From positions 3,782,001 through 3,846,000 of the forward strand of contig CM018694.1 in assembly GCA_009363875.1 (NCBI GenBank): a stretch of DNA of 64,000 bases, written 5' to 3'. Below are positions 1 through 9,894 of the stretch, piece by piece. Origin of the DNA: Mikania micrantha (lineage: Eukaryota > Streptophyta > Magnoliopsida > Asterales > Asteraceae). The translations under genes and the position numbers were made by a program. Numbering within the stretch: position 1 is the stretch's first letter; the number at the start of each line of letters is the position of its first letter. A model generated the notes under the pieces. That model made no database searches. It had not been told where the DNA came from and saw only the letters and a list, made by a program, of their open reading frames with translations.

Positions 1-315
1 CACTAGAATTGAATAAATGATACAAGGTCAACCTAACACGTTTGTTACATCACGGTAAATAATTAAATGATACAACTTAACCTGGATTTTACTTTACAAC
101 AACACAAACATCAAAATTCGTTACAACTTATTACAAATTTGAGACAATGTAATTTTTAATTATTTTTTGGACACAAAATTTTTTACGAGCCGTTACATTA
201 ATGTAAATGATCTTTTATATGATGTACATAATGTGTTTTTAAAGCTTGTTACATTGATGCAAATACGGGGATCTGAAAAATTTTAAAAACGTATGTGAGA
301 CTATAACGAAATTAA

Positions 316-625
316 GCGTTAAATGACAAAATGGTCCCTGTGTTTATATCAAAAATGTCATTTTAGTCCCTAAATAAAATTTGTTGCCATTTTAATCCTT
401 GTTTTTTAATTTAGTTGCCGATATAGTCCTTCGTCTAAATTTTTGTTGCCATTTCAATCCTTGTGTTTGAAATTTAATTGCCAATATAGTCCCTAAAATG
501 GCAACTAGAAGGACTATATTGGCAACTAAATTAAAACACAGGGACTAAAATGGCAACAAATTTTATTTAGGGACTAAAATGACATTTTCGATATAAACAC
601 AGGGACTATTTTGGCATTTAACTCT
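316..625. mobile_element. Fold-back / MITE-like element with long inverted arms
   Basis: The left arm (GTTAAATGACAAAATGG at 318) and right arm (inverse complement ending CATTTAAC at 622) are near-complementary over more than 100 bp each, with TCCCTGTGTTTATATC and ATTTTATTTAGGGAC motifs mirrored in both. The direct repeat GAAATTAA occurs at 308-315 and 626-633 and fits an 8-bp target-site duplication. There is no coding capacity. An 8-9-bp duplication with long inverted arms points to a Mutator- or hAT-related non-autonomous element, but the superfamily is not settled. Confidence 0.7.
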
Positions 626-1300
626 GAAATTAATGAGAAATATAATGTGAGTTTATGGTGTAATTTTCATATAAAATATAATATAGTATAAAAAAAGTTG
701 TAAATGTATAGAAAAATGAGGTAAACTTTCAATAAAAAAATTAGATTGAGTAAAATGTATTGGATGGTAACACTTGTCACCACCAAATTAAATATAATTT
801 TTTGACATTGTACAGAATGTTTTTAATGTCCTTCCATATTAAAACAAGAATAAGAACACGTGAGACGATCTTATTTACTTAAATATTAAATTTGCTTTTA
901 GATAATAGTTAATGAATTAATGTTCTATCCAAAGGTTTTCATTTGAACATATACACACACACACAAGTTTAGGTTCTACTAAAAAGGATTAGATTGATTA
1001 GAAGTGAGAAGGATTGACGAGTTAACAAGTGGTATTTTTCTATTTTTTTATAAAAGGTATTTTGGTCATTGTGTTTAATGGTTCAGGTTATTGTGTAATA
1101 TGTCTTTATTATTATGTTTTATTTTTTTATATCATAGTGTGTTATTTGGTTGTTGTATAAGCATTAGATAAATTTGTGATATTTATTTTCTTTTGTTTTA
1201 TGTATCAAAACTAAATAATTGTGTTATTTCACCATTATGTTTCTAAAACTCATAATTTTAAATAACATAAATTATCTTAATTTTTTGAAAAATACATTTT

Positions 1301-1580
1301 GGCCATTGTGTTTTATGTATAGTTAATTGTGTAATATATTCATCACTGTGTTTTATGTTCTAGATATTGTGTAATATACTTATCATTGTGTTTTACGTTC
1401 CGATTATTGTGTAATATACTCATCATTTTGTTTTATGTTCTAATCATTGTGTAATATACTTATCATTGTATTTTACGTTCTAGTCATTGAGTACTATACT
1501 TATCATTATGTTTTACGTTAAGGTCATTATGTTATATGAATTAGTCATTGTGTTGTATGTATTCATTATAGTGTTATACG
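1301..1580. repeat. 40-bp minisatellite
   Basis: Units of the form TCATTGTGTTTTATGTT, some 15 other bases, then GTGTAATATACT recur at 1301, 1341, 1381, 1421, 1461 and 1501, exactly 40 bp apart, and decay into a shifted copy near 1541. Related words occur earlier (1060-1110) and again beyond E1 (15110-15190), which suggests the array was longer before the retrotransposon split the region. Confidence 0.85.
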
Positions 1581-1725
1581 TTCTAACTTTTTCATGTTTT
1601 ATTGTTATTATTTTTATATATTAAATAAATTTGTTATTTATTTTTGATGTTTTCCATATTAGAAGTAAACAATTGTATTATTTCAACATTTTATTTTTCA
1701 AACTTCTTATTTTAGTAACATATTT

Positions 1726-4700
1726 TGTCACACCCCTGCGCCGCGTGCGAAATCCACGGCGCGGTGACGTATGAACAGTTGAATCATGCACAAGTATTGA
1801 ATAAGAACAACCACAATGGATTACTACATTTCATAATGTTTAGACAATTGTTTAGTTACAGACAATCTATCTACCAAAAGAAAGACAACTACAGACCCAA
1901 AATATAGTTACAAAATAAGACTCCAAACAAGACAATTAAACAATTAGGATTTAGTGTGTTTCTAATCCATCCTAGCATGTTTCTTCATCTTGTTCTATCT
2001 TAGAATGGTCTCCTTAGTTGTCTCTGAGAATGTCTTAAACCTGATTACCTGAAACACGTGAAAAGTAACTGTCAACTACAGACGTAGTTGGTGAGAACAA
2101 TAGGTTTAATCATTTGTAAACATGAATATATGATATAAGGCATAGGTATGTTAAAGTAATAAATGATTCACATGGATGAGCTGCAACCCAAACTAACATC
2201 AAGTAAGAAAATGAGTGTAAACAGTCCAATCACTGTTTGCACGAGAGTCAACATATAATATCAAGTCCCAACCACGTTTGGAGTTAGATAATGTGTCAAC
2301 AGTTTTCATAAAACCATACGTAACCGAAATCTGCAGTTAGTTTATAAAACCAATTTAAAAACTAACTGCAGCAATCGGTCTGCCCAAATGTGTGTGTCCG
2401 CTTTCCCTTGTTATGATCACCCAGTACTAACGCTAATGAATATGATACTTGATGCATTCATAAGTTTGTTTACAACAATAGACACCATGTTTCTGAACCT
2501 TACTTTAAACGAGCGTGTTAATGCCTTATGTGAAAACATGATTGAAAACCTTGATTTAATCCCATGAATTAAATCCTTAGTTTTTGAATACCGTGAAATG
2601 AATCCTCTGATTTGAATACCATAAGTGAATCCCTTGATTTGAACATCACCATGAAACCATTGTTTGAATACCATGTTTGAAACCCTTGATTCAAATACCA
2701 TGAAATGAATCCTTTGGTTTGAATGTCATGAAATATGACCTTGCATATTAACAAGGTTTTTAACAGAAAAGTTTATAAAATTCATTATTTAAAAGAACAT
2801 ATCATTTATGAAACCTTTTTAGAAGAATAGTTCAATAGTTTAATAATCCTTTAAAACGGTTGATGAATTTCCTGAAACAGTTGATAAATCTCTTGAATTT
2901 GTAATATGAACCTGAAATGTTGATAGGAATACACACATCTTGTGTAATGAAATACAATTGTAAATGAAGAGTTTGATCACGTGTTCCACCCCAAAACAGT
3001 TATAAAACAGTAAAAGAGGGGCTAAAGTTCTCACCTGTCTGCAGTAGACTCTGAACTAAAACAGATAGCAAGTAGCAAACAGGACTTCTAATTGGTTCCT
3101 ATATCATTGTAATAATACATAAGATATAAGATTTATAATTGTATAGACCTTGATTCATTGATTGACTTATGTTCTCTTGAAATTGATTAACACTTGTATA
3201 CTTGATCTCATGATTATGATTGTTGTGTAAACTTGAAAGTTATGCTTTGAATCACTTGATTGATCATGGGTCCAAGAAAAGAATATGAAATGTTCTTTTG
3301 TGCATAAATCTTATGCATAAAATGATAATTTCTTGTGAATTTGATAACCATTGATTACATGTATGGTGATAAGATGTTCAATTGTTTTTAAGTCTTGTGA
3401 TTGTGAATTTATCTTCATGATTATTGTTAAGTTACAACTTAACCTATTCATGATCAATTCACAAGTATCATAAGTCGAAGCCAACACAATTGGGCCTTAA
3501 ACCCATGTAATGAGGGCTTAACAAAGGCCATGGGCCACTTAGATCACTATGGGCCAATTGAATGTGCTATTGGGCCAACTTAAAGCTCTTAATGGGCCGA
3601 AAGCCACAATGTAGATAACATGGGCCAAGGATGATTGTTTTGGGCTGGAGGGGATGGAATTGAACTCATTCTAATGTGGCCCAAGGTAAATAAATCGATT
3701 GGGCCAAGAAGTGTAAAGAAAATTGTATGTTGGGTATCGGCCAACCCAGTTGGCAGCGAACCTGTTAGGGTTCTGGCCCAAGGTTCGCCCATGCAAGCTA
3801 TGCATGGGTTCGTCACACTGAGAATGGTTCGTGATACACCCAAGGTTCGGCCCCTAGTGATAATACATAGATTCGGCCATAGGTTCGACAACTAGGGTTC
3901 GCGAGTCAAGCATGAGGGTTCGGTAATTGATCTTCCACATGAAGGTTCGTTTCCTGCAACAAATGGTTCGCAAGGGTTCGCTGGTCACCTGTTGGTTCGG
4001 CTAATGAAGCTGGAGGTCCAAAGGTTCGCTAACCAGAATGGGTTCGGCTACCACCCTATGGTTTACTATGGTTCGCGACTGATTCAAAAGATTCGTGGCA
4101 TCATAATGGTTCGTTGAATGCATGCTGGTTTGGCACAGGCTCGTGAGAACCTTCTGGGTTCAGCTGGTAACCCAACGAACCAGAAAGGGTTCGCTGGGGT
4201 TCGCTATGTTCTCAAGGGTTCGGCCAGGAAACCCTAATGGGTTCGTTCACCTGGTTCCCCACCGAACCTGTTCATCTGCACCATCACCATCGCATTTGAG
4301 CTGTTCCAGGTCTTTATCTAAGCTGATCTAACATCAAAGAAGGTTTCTACACATGCGAGACTCGAAGAATGATGCAATAGAACCGGTTATGTGTGTGTTT
4401 AACAAACCCACAAACGAAAACCCTAATCTCGTGATTATTCAAGCATCAATACCTCGTTTTTGGCTGGATGAATCTACGAAACTCTTGTACTTTCGTGTAG
4501 ATAGCGTCGAGAGCTTCGCGTGGACACCAAAAACACCGAAATCCGTTGAGAAACGAGTGAGATACGCGCGATTGAAGTTCGGTTTTCTTGAGAGAGGGGG
4601 TATACGGGAATTCTAGAGAGAGAAGTGGTTGTTGGGGTATTTAATGAGAAAATAGCCATCTTTAGGGCTTTTATAGCCCGTGTGGTATTCGGGTCCGTTT

Positions 4701-5310
4701 CGGTTGCTCGGTTCGCGTTTCCGGAACGTAACGCGTATTTTACGCGGTTTTAAATAAAAATAGTTGTTAAATTCATTAAAATGATGAGTTTCAAAATTGT
4801 AAAAATATAAAATAATTATTTAATTATTTTTACTCTTCGTGCGTTGTCAGATCGTTAAACATTCACAATTACGTGTATACCCGAAATCGCGTACGTTTTC
4901 CGATCGTATTAGTTATTTAAAGTCGTTTAATCATAATTATAAGTTCAACATTCGTATCATTATGGATCGTCACCCATAACTATACTCAGTCTCGCTTACG
5001 TATTACGATTCTTGTTGAATTAATTGTCATAATATTCGTCTTAACACTACGCACCAACACTATCCTGTTACACCGAACGCAGTATATATATAGGGCTCAC
5101 TCTCGCTGCCCACCACTGTTTCGATATAACACAATATTGTTCTTGCCTAGTGAACTCGACTGTAAATAAATAATACATACTTGTTAAATAATAAAGATTC
5201 TAACACACAAGCACATAATGAACACATGATTCACATTGACTGACTGAACATGTACACACACTGTTCTAACATTGTTTACGACTATCATGACTAAATGTAC
5301 AGATGTTACA
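1726..5310 (-). repeat. E1 3' LTR
   Basis: This copy is 3585 bp. On the minus strand it starts TGTAACATCTG and ends GGGGTGTGACA. It contains a TATAAAA box at 4669-4675 (minus strand), a CTATATATATA module at 5083-5094, a cluster of seven TGGGCC hexamers at about 3490-3710, and nineteen GGTTCG hexamers between about 3780 and 4260. Small open frames in it occur also in the other LTR and look non-coding. Confidence 0.95.
3775..4262 (-). repeat. Interspersed CGAACC (GGTTCG) motif array in the LTR
   Basis: Nineteen GGTTCG hexamers occur in under 500 bp, usually followed by GC, GG or GT, at irregular spacing, so this is not a simple tandem repeat. The array is present in the other E1 LTR at about 13573-14045. 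The related LTR of E5 carries a similar cluster in the same transcript orientation (about 52050-52400). Function is unknown. Confidence 0.8.
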
Positions 5311-5322
5311 GTCTCCCCTAGT
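5311..5322 (-). other. E1 polypurine tract
   Basis: The minus-strand word TAGGGGAGAC directly abuts the 3' LTR start TGTAACATC. This is the expected position and composition of the polypurine tract that primes plus-strand DNA synthesis. Confidence 0.75.
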
Positions 5323-5343
5323 TAAGGGAATTTCGTCCCGAAA

Positions 5344-7269
5344 TTAACTAGCCGAAGTCACTGTAAAAAGATGAGGGTACTTAAGCTTCATCTGGTCTTC
5401 ACGTTCCCAGGTGAACTCAGCACCGCGTTTGCCTTCCCATCGTACTTTCACGATCGGGATACGGCTGCGTTTAAGTTTCTTGACCCCATGATCCATGATT
5501 TCAACCGGACGTTCTATGAATTGCATGTTGTTCTGAATCTGAATGTCTTCCAGTGGAATCTGAACATCATGATCAGCTAAGCATTTCTTAAGATTTGATA
5601 CATGAAAAGTATCATGAACATTGCTTAGCTCCACTGGAAGTTTGAGTTTGTAGGCTACGGGACCAATCCGTTCCAGGATCTCAAATGGTCCAACGTACCT
5701 TGGTGCAAGTTTCCCTTTCTTCCCGAATCGGACCACACCTTTCCAGGGAGAAACTTTGAGTAAGACTCGGTCACCAACTTGAAACTCAAGCGGTTTCCGA
5801 CGTCGATCAGCATAACTCTTCTGTCGATCTCGTGCGGCCTTAAGCCGTGACTGAATGATTGTGATTTTGTCTGATGTTTCCTGTATGAGTTCTGGTCCTA
5901 CGACCTGTGAGTCACAAATCTCGGTCCAGCAGACCGGTGATCGGCACTTCCTACCATATAAAGCTTCGAATGGTGCACATTGAATGCTCGTATGGTAGCT
6001 ATTGTTATACGAAAACTCTATGAGTGGAAGATGAGTGTCCCAACTTCCACCGAAGTCAATGACACAAGAACGAAGCATGTCCTCGAGTGTTTGGATAGTC
6101 CTTTCGCTTTGACCGTCAGCTTGGGGGTGATACGCCGTGCTAAGATTAACACGCGTTCCCAAAGCCTTTTGCAATGATTGCCAAAAGCGAGAAGTGAATC
6201 GACTATCGCGATCAGATATGATTGATGTTGGAGTACTATGACGTGCAATGATTTCGTTGATGTACAAAGTGGATAGCTTCTCCATCTTGTAATCCTCTCG
6301 GATCGGGAGAAAATGGGCAGATTTGGTGAGTCGATCAACGATCACCCAAATCGAATCGAAACCTCGCGGAGTTCTCGGCAACTTTGTTATGAAGTCCATG
6401 GAAATTTGCTCCCATTTCCATTGAGGAATTTCAGGTTGCTGCAGAAGTCCCGAAGGCTTTTGATGTTCTGCTTTGACTTTTGAACAAGTAAGACATTTTC
6501 CCACGTACAGTGCTATGTCCTTCTTCATTCCCGGCCACCAGTAAGATGTACGCAAGTCTTGGTACATCTTATCTGCTCCAGGATGAACTGAGTATCGCGA
6601 CTTATGAGCCTCATCACAGATGAGCGTGCGCAATTCTTCAGACTTTGGAATCCAAATGCGGCCATTGAGATATAACAACCCATCAGCTCGAGGTTCTAGT
6701 TTCTTCTCAATGCCACAATCCAAGTCTGTCTTGAGTTGATTGTCTGTTACTACTTGTTGTTGTGCAATACAAATTAAGTCTTTCAGGTTTGGTTGTGTGT
6801 TGATCCCCATGGCTCTTACACGAATTGGTTTAACTGGTTCCTTGCGACTAAGAGCATCTGCCACCACATTGGCTTTACCAGGATGGTAACGAATCTCACA
6901 GTCGTAATCAGTTAGAAGCTCAACCCAACGCCGTTGTCTCATGTTGAGTTCTTTCTGATTAAGGATGTGTTGCAGGCTCTTGTGATCTGTATAGATGACA
7001 CATTTAGTACCATAAAGGTAGTGCCTCCAAATCTTCAATGCAAAGACCACAGCCCCTAGCTCAAGGTCATGAGTAGTGTAATTCTTCTCGTGAACCTTAA
7101 GTTGTCTTGAAGCATACGCAATGACCTTGTCCCGTTGCATAAGTACACAACCGAGACCAAGGTTTGAGGCATCACAGTAGACAATGAAATCATCACTGCC
7201 TTCTGGAAGGCTAAGGATAGGGGAATTGCATAACTTCTGTTTAAGAAGTTGGAATGCATCTTCTTGTTT
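5344..7269 (-). CDS. pol: E1 pol, C-terminal half: RNase H, integrase, chromodomain-like tail
   Basis: This frame follows directly, in the same reading phase, after the stop at 7270-7272 that ends the gag-RT frame; it has no start codon of its own at that point (first ATG at 7140). In order: Ty3-type RNase H in roughly the first 125 residues, with the acidic residues of YCDAS, LELGAV and YTDHKS; an integrase zinc-binding segment ending CLTC near residue 260; an integrase core with D in SMDFIT (~292), D in ISDRDSRF (~352) and E in TLEDML (~395); and a C-terminal HVSNLKK segment with a chromodomain-like end (VKVRWEGK, EFTWERE). The frame itself has no further lesion. Integrase and RNase H act in the cytoplasmic particle and pre-integration complex. 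The premature stop upstream probably prevents this copy from making them. Confidence 0.9.
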   Translation of the reverse strand, partial: KQEDAFQLLKQKLCNSPILSLPEGSDDFIVYCDASNLGLGCVLMQRDKVIAYASRQLKVHEKNYTTHDLELGAVVFALKIWRHYLYGTKCVIYTDHKSLQHILNQKELNMRQRRWVELLTDYDCEIRYHPGKANVVADALSRKEPVKPIRVRAMGINTQPNLKDLICIAQQQVVTDNQLKTDLDCGIEKKLEPRADGLLYLNGRIWIPKSEELRTLICDEAHKSRYSVHPGADKMYQDLRTSYWWPGMKKDIALYVGKCLTCSKVKAEHQKPSGLLQQPEIPQWKWEQISMDFITKLPRTPRGFDSIWVIVDRLTKSAHFLPIREDYKMEKLSTLYINEIIARHSTPTSIISDRDSRFTSRFWQSLQKALGTRVNLSTAYHPQADGQSERTIQTLEDMLRSCVIDFGGSWDTHLPLIEFSYNNSYHTSIQCAPFEALYGRKCRSPVCWTEICDSQVVGPELIQETSDKITIIQSRLKAARDRQKSYADRRRKPLEFQVGDRVLLKVSPWKGVVRFGKKGKLAPRYVGPFEILERIGPVAYKLKLPVELSNVHDTFHVSNLKKCLADHDVQIPLEDIQIQNNMQFIERPVEIMDHGVKKLKRSRIPIVKVRWEGKRGAEFTWEREDQMKLKYPHLFTVTSAS

Positions 7270-9894
7270 CTATCCCCATATAAAGGCTTGACTTTTCTGA
7301 GTCAGTGTGGTAAGTGGCAAAGCAATCTTAGAGAAATTTGCAATGAATCTCCTGTAATAGCCCGCCAGACCCAGAAACGAACGAATCTCTGTTGGAGTAG
7401 ATGGAGTAATCCAGTTCTTAATCGCCTCAATCTTTGCTGGATCTACATGTATTCCATCCTTGTTTATGACATGTCCTAAGAAGTGAACCTCCTTTAGCCA
7501 AAATTCACACTTTGAGAATTTAGCATAAAGTTGTTCTTCTCTTAGTAATTCTAGGACTTTCCTCAAATGATCTTCATGTTCTTGTTCCGACTTTGAATAG
7601 ATCAGTATATCGTCAATAAAGACAATAACAAACTGGTCTAAGTAAGGCCTGCAGACTTGATTCATCAAGTCCATGAACACTGCGGGTGCATTGGTCAGCC
7701 CAAATGGCATGACCACAAACTCATAGTGTCCATATCGAGTCCTAAAAGCAGTCTTTGGTATATCCTCATCATTTACTCTTAACTGATGATACCCGGATCG
7801 TAAATCAATCTTAGAGAAGCAAGTTGCTCCCTGTAATTGATCAAACAGATCATCGATCCTGGGCAGAGGATATCTATTCTTGATTGTCAACTTGTTCAGC
7901 TCACGATAATCGATACACATAAGAAATGAACCGTCTTTCTTTTTAACAAAGAGAACCGGAGCTCCCCATGGAGAGAAACTCGGTCTTATGAAACCTTTGT
8001 CTAAAAGTTCTTGAAGCTGACTAGACAGTTCTTGCATCTCAGACGGTGCTAATCGATACGGTGACTTCGCCACTGGGTTTGCTCCAGGGACGAGATCAAT
8101 TCTAAACTCCACTTGTCGGACTGGTGGTAGTCCAGGCAAGTCTTCTGGAAATACGTCTGGATAATCTCTGATAATTGGAACGTCTCCAACTGCTTTCTTT
8201 TCAGGTTTCTTTTTCACCACGTGAGCTAGGAAAGCATAATATTTCTTCTTCAAGTACTTCCTCGCCTTGATGCACGATACAATCTTCAATCCGCGGCATG
8301 GTTTCTCGCCGTAGACTATCATCGTTTCGCCGGACGGTAGGGGAATTCGGATAAGTTTCTCAGAGCATACGATTTCAGCATTGTTTTTGGATAACCAATC
8401 CATTCCTATCACAACTTCGAAACTTCCAAGTGTCATAGGAATAAGATCGATAAGGAAAGAATGGTCGTTTAAGCTTAATTCACAACCATGAATTATGGAA
8501 TCTACAACTATAGTCTTGCCATTTGCTACTTCTACAGTGTAGGGAGCACTAAGTATAGATAGTTGCATATTAAGCAAAGAAGCAGTATAAGCAGAGATAA
8601 AGCTTTTATCAGCACCAGTATCAAATATGATAGAAACGTAGTGATCATTGATAAGAAATGTACCCGTGATGACTGCCGGATCCTCACGTGCTTCAGCAGT
8701 TCCAATAACAAAAGCACGAGCAGCAGCAGTATTGTTGTTGAGTTTTGGACACTGGTTTCTGAAGTGTCCCTCTGCTCCACAATTATAACAGGCTCTTCCA
8801 CCTGTAGCAGTAGGTGTTGTGGTAGCAGTTGTTGCAGCAGCAAGATGAGCAGCTCGGCATGTAGCTGCTAAGTGTCCCATACGCCCACACTTGAGACACT
8901 TTTTGCATGGAGTGTTGGGCAGATGATGGTATTGGCATTTAGTGCAAAGTGGCAACGGACCAGTATAAGGCTTTCTGGCAGTAACCGGTTGTGGCATAGC
9001 AGTAATGGGTGTGGCGTGAGTAGGTGCAGCTGCAGTCAATGCTGCAAAATTTTTGATCGTCTTTTGCTTCTTCTTCTTGTGATGGTGTTGTTCAGGCTTC
9101 TTGCCTTCTTCAAAATGTGCTCTCTTGAATCCCTTTCGGGTGAGCACACCAAATTTTACATACTCTTCAGTAAGAGTAGCACCAAGTTGAATAGCTGCTT
9201 CCAGAGTAGTGGGGTTATTCCCCATAACAGTTCCTCTAACAACCAGAGGTAAACCTTCAATATATTTCTCTATCCGGCGGGATAGAGGAGTAACCAAGTG
9301 TGGTACCAGAATGCACAACTCATGAAAACGAGTTGTATACTTGGCGTTTTCACCACTGTCTTGCACCAGATTCCACATCTCCACCTCCAGTTTCTTCAGC
9401 TCGTGACGTGGACAAAACTTCTCCACAAGTAAGTTCTTGAAACCGTCCCACGGTAAAGCTAAAGCGACTTCGCGTCCTCTGGTGTTCTTCTCAGAATTCC
9501 ACCAGGTGAGTGCGCCTTTGTGAAAAGCGCTTGAGGCCATTTTGACCTTCAGGTTCTCAGGACATCCTGTGAAATCAAGAATATCCTCGATGCTCTCTAA
9601 CCACTGTAGTAGACTAGTAGCTCCTTCGGTACCAGCGTACTTAGGAGGCTTAGCATCATTGAACTGCTTGAAAGTGAAGTTAGCAGTTCCAGTAGTTGTA
9701 GCATTTGAGTTATGTGCTGAATCACTAGTACTTCCCCGAAGATTCTGGGTAATATCAGTGACCATGCCCGGAATGACATCTCTCATGTGTATAGCGATGG
9801 CTCGGGCAATCTTGTTGATCTCATCGTCGTTGCCACTTGTCGAACCCCCTCCGTTAGGATCACGTCGGGGAGGCATTCTACGAATAGAAGCCAC
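7270..9894 (-). CDS. gag-pol: E1 gag-protease-reverse transcriptase
   Basis: The frame is 874 codons. Gag begins MASIRRMPPRRD; another ATG seven codons in (MPPRR) resembles the gag start of E5. A retrotransposon gag capsid segment lies around residues 90-190 (LLQWLESIED, FCPRHELKKLE). Two CCHC zinc knuckles follow (CLKCGRMGHLAATC ~339 and CYNCGAEGHFRNQC ~375), then an aspartic protease with DTGADKSF (~425) and a Ty3 reverse transcriptase with FIDDILIYS (~761). The frame stops at TAG 7270-7272 just after the RT connection segment, where related polyproteins read straight on into RNase H. Since the next frame is in the same phase, this looks like a nonsense substitution rather than a natural gag-pol boundary. 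Confidence 0.93.
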   Translation of the reverse strand: MASIRRMPPRRDPNGGGSTSGNDDEINKIARAIAIHMRDVIPGMVTDITQNLRGSTSDSAHNSNATTTGTANFTFKQFNDAKPPKYAGTEGATSLLQWLESIEDILDFTGCPENLKVKMASSAFHKGALTWWNSEKNTRGREVALALPWDGFKNLLVEKFCPRHELKKLEVEMWNLVQDSGENAKYTTRFHELCILVPHLVTPLSRRIEKYIEGLPLVVRGTVMGNNPTTLEAAIQLGATLTEEYVKFGVLTRKGFKRAHFEEGKKPEQHHHKKKKQKTIKNFAALTAAAPTHATPITAMPQPVTARKPYTGPLPLCTKCQYHHLPNTPCKKCLKCGRMGHLAATCRAAHLAAATTATTTPTATGGRACYNCGAEGHFRNQCPKLNNNTAAARAFVIGTAEAREDPAVITGTFLINDHYVSIIFDTGADKSFISAYTASLLNMQLSILSAPYTVEVANGKTIVVDSIIHGCELSLNDHSFLIDLIPMTLGSFEVVIGMDWLSKNNAEIVCSEKLIRIPLPSGETMIVYGEKPCRGLKIVSCIKARKYLKKKYYAFLAHVVKKKPEKKAVGDVPIIRDYPDVFPEDLPGLPPVRQVEFRIDLVPGANPVAKSPYRLAPSEMQELSSQLQELLDKGFIRPSFSPWGAPVLFVKKKDGSFLMCIDYRELNKLTIKNRYPLPRIDDLFDQLQGATCFSKIDLRSGYHQLRVNDEDIPKTAFRTRYGHYEFVVMPFGLTNAPAVFMDLMNQVCRPYLDQFVIVFIDDILIYSKSEQEHEDHLRKVLELLREEQLYAKFSKCEFWLKEVHFLGHVINKDGIHVDPAKIEAIKNWITPSTPTEIRSFLGLAGYYRRFIANFSKIALPLTTLTQKSQAFIWG

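Larger units (their letters stand above)
1..1725. other. AT-rich flank without gene
   Basis: No open frame with recognisable protein similarity lies here. The stretch is AT-rich, with a short (AC)n run near 952-964. The only structured parts are a fold-back element (316-625) and a 40-bp tandem repeat (about 1301-1580), listed separately. The same style of repeat (TCATTATGTTTTATGTT) resumes after 15102, so this DNA and 15103-15250 were contiguous before element E1 inserted. Confidence 0.6.

Noticed and set aside
1301..1580. Regularly spaced repeat as a CRISPR-like array
   Set aside because: The repeats are contiguous 40-bp units without unique spacers, and the genome is clearly plant nuclear.
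2417..4659. Several 60-100-codon open frames in the E1 LTR (MVFESRVSN..., MSNLWPNL..., MRDSKND...)
   Set aside because: The same frames recur in the second LTR because the LTRs are nearly identical. They cross motif arrays and show no domain or coding bias.
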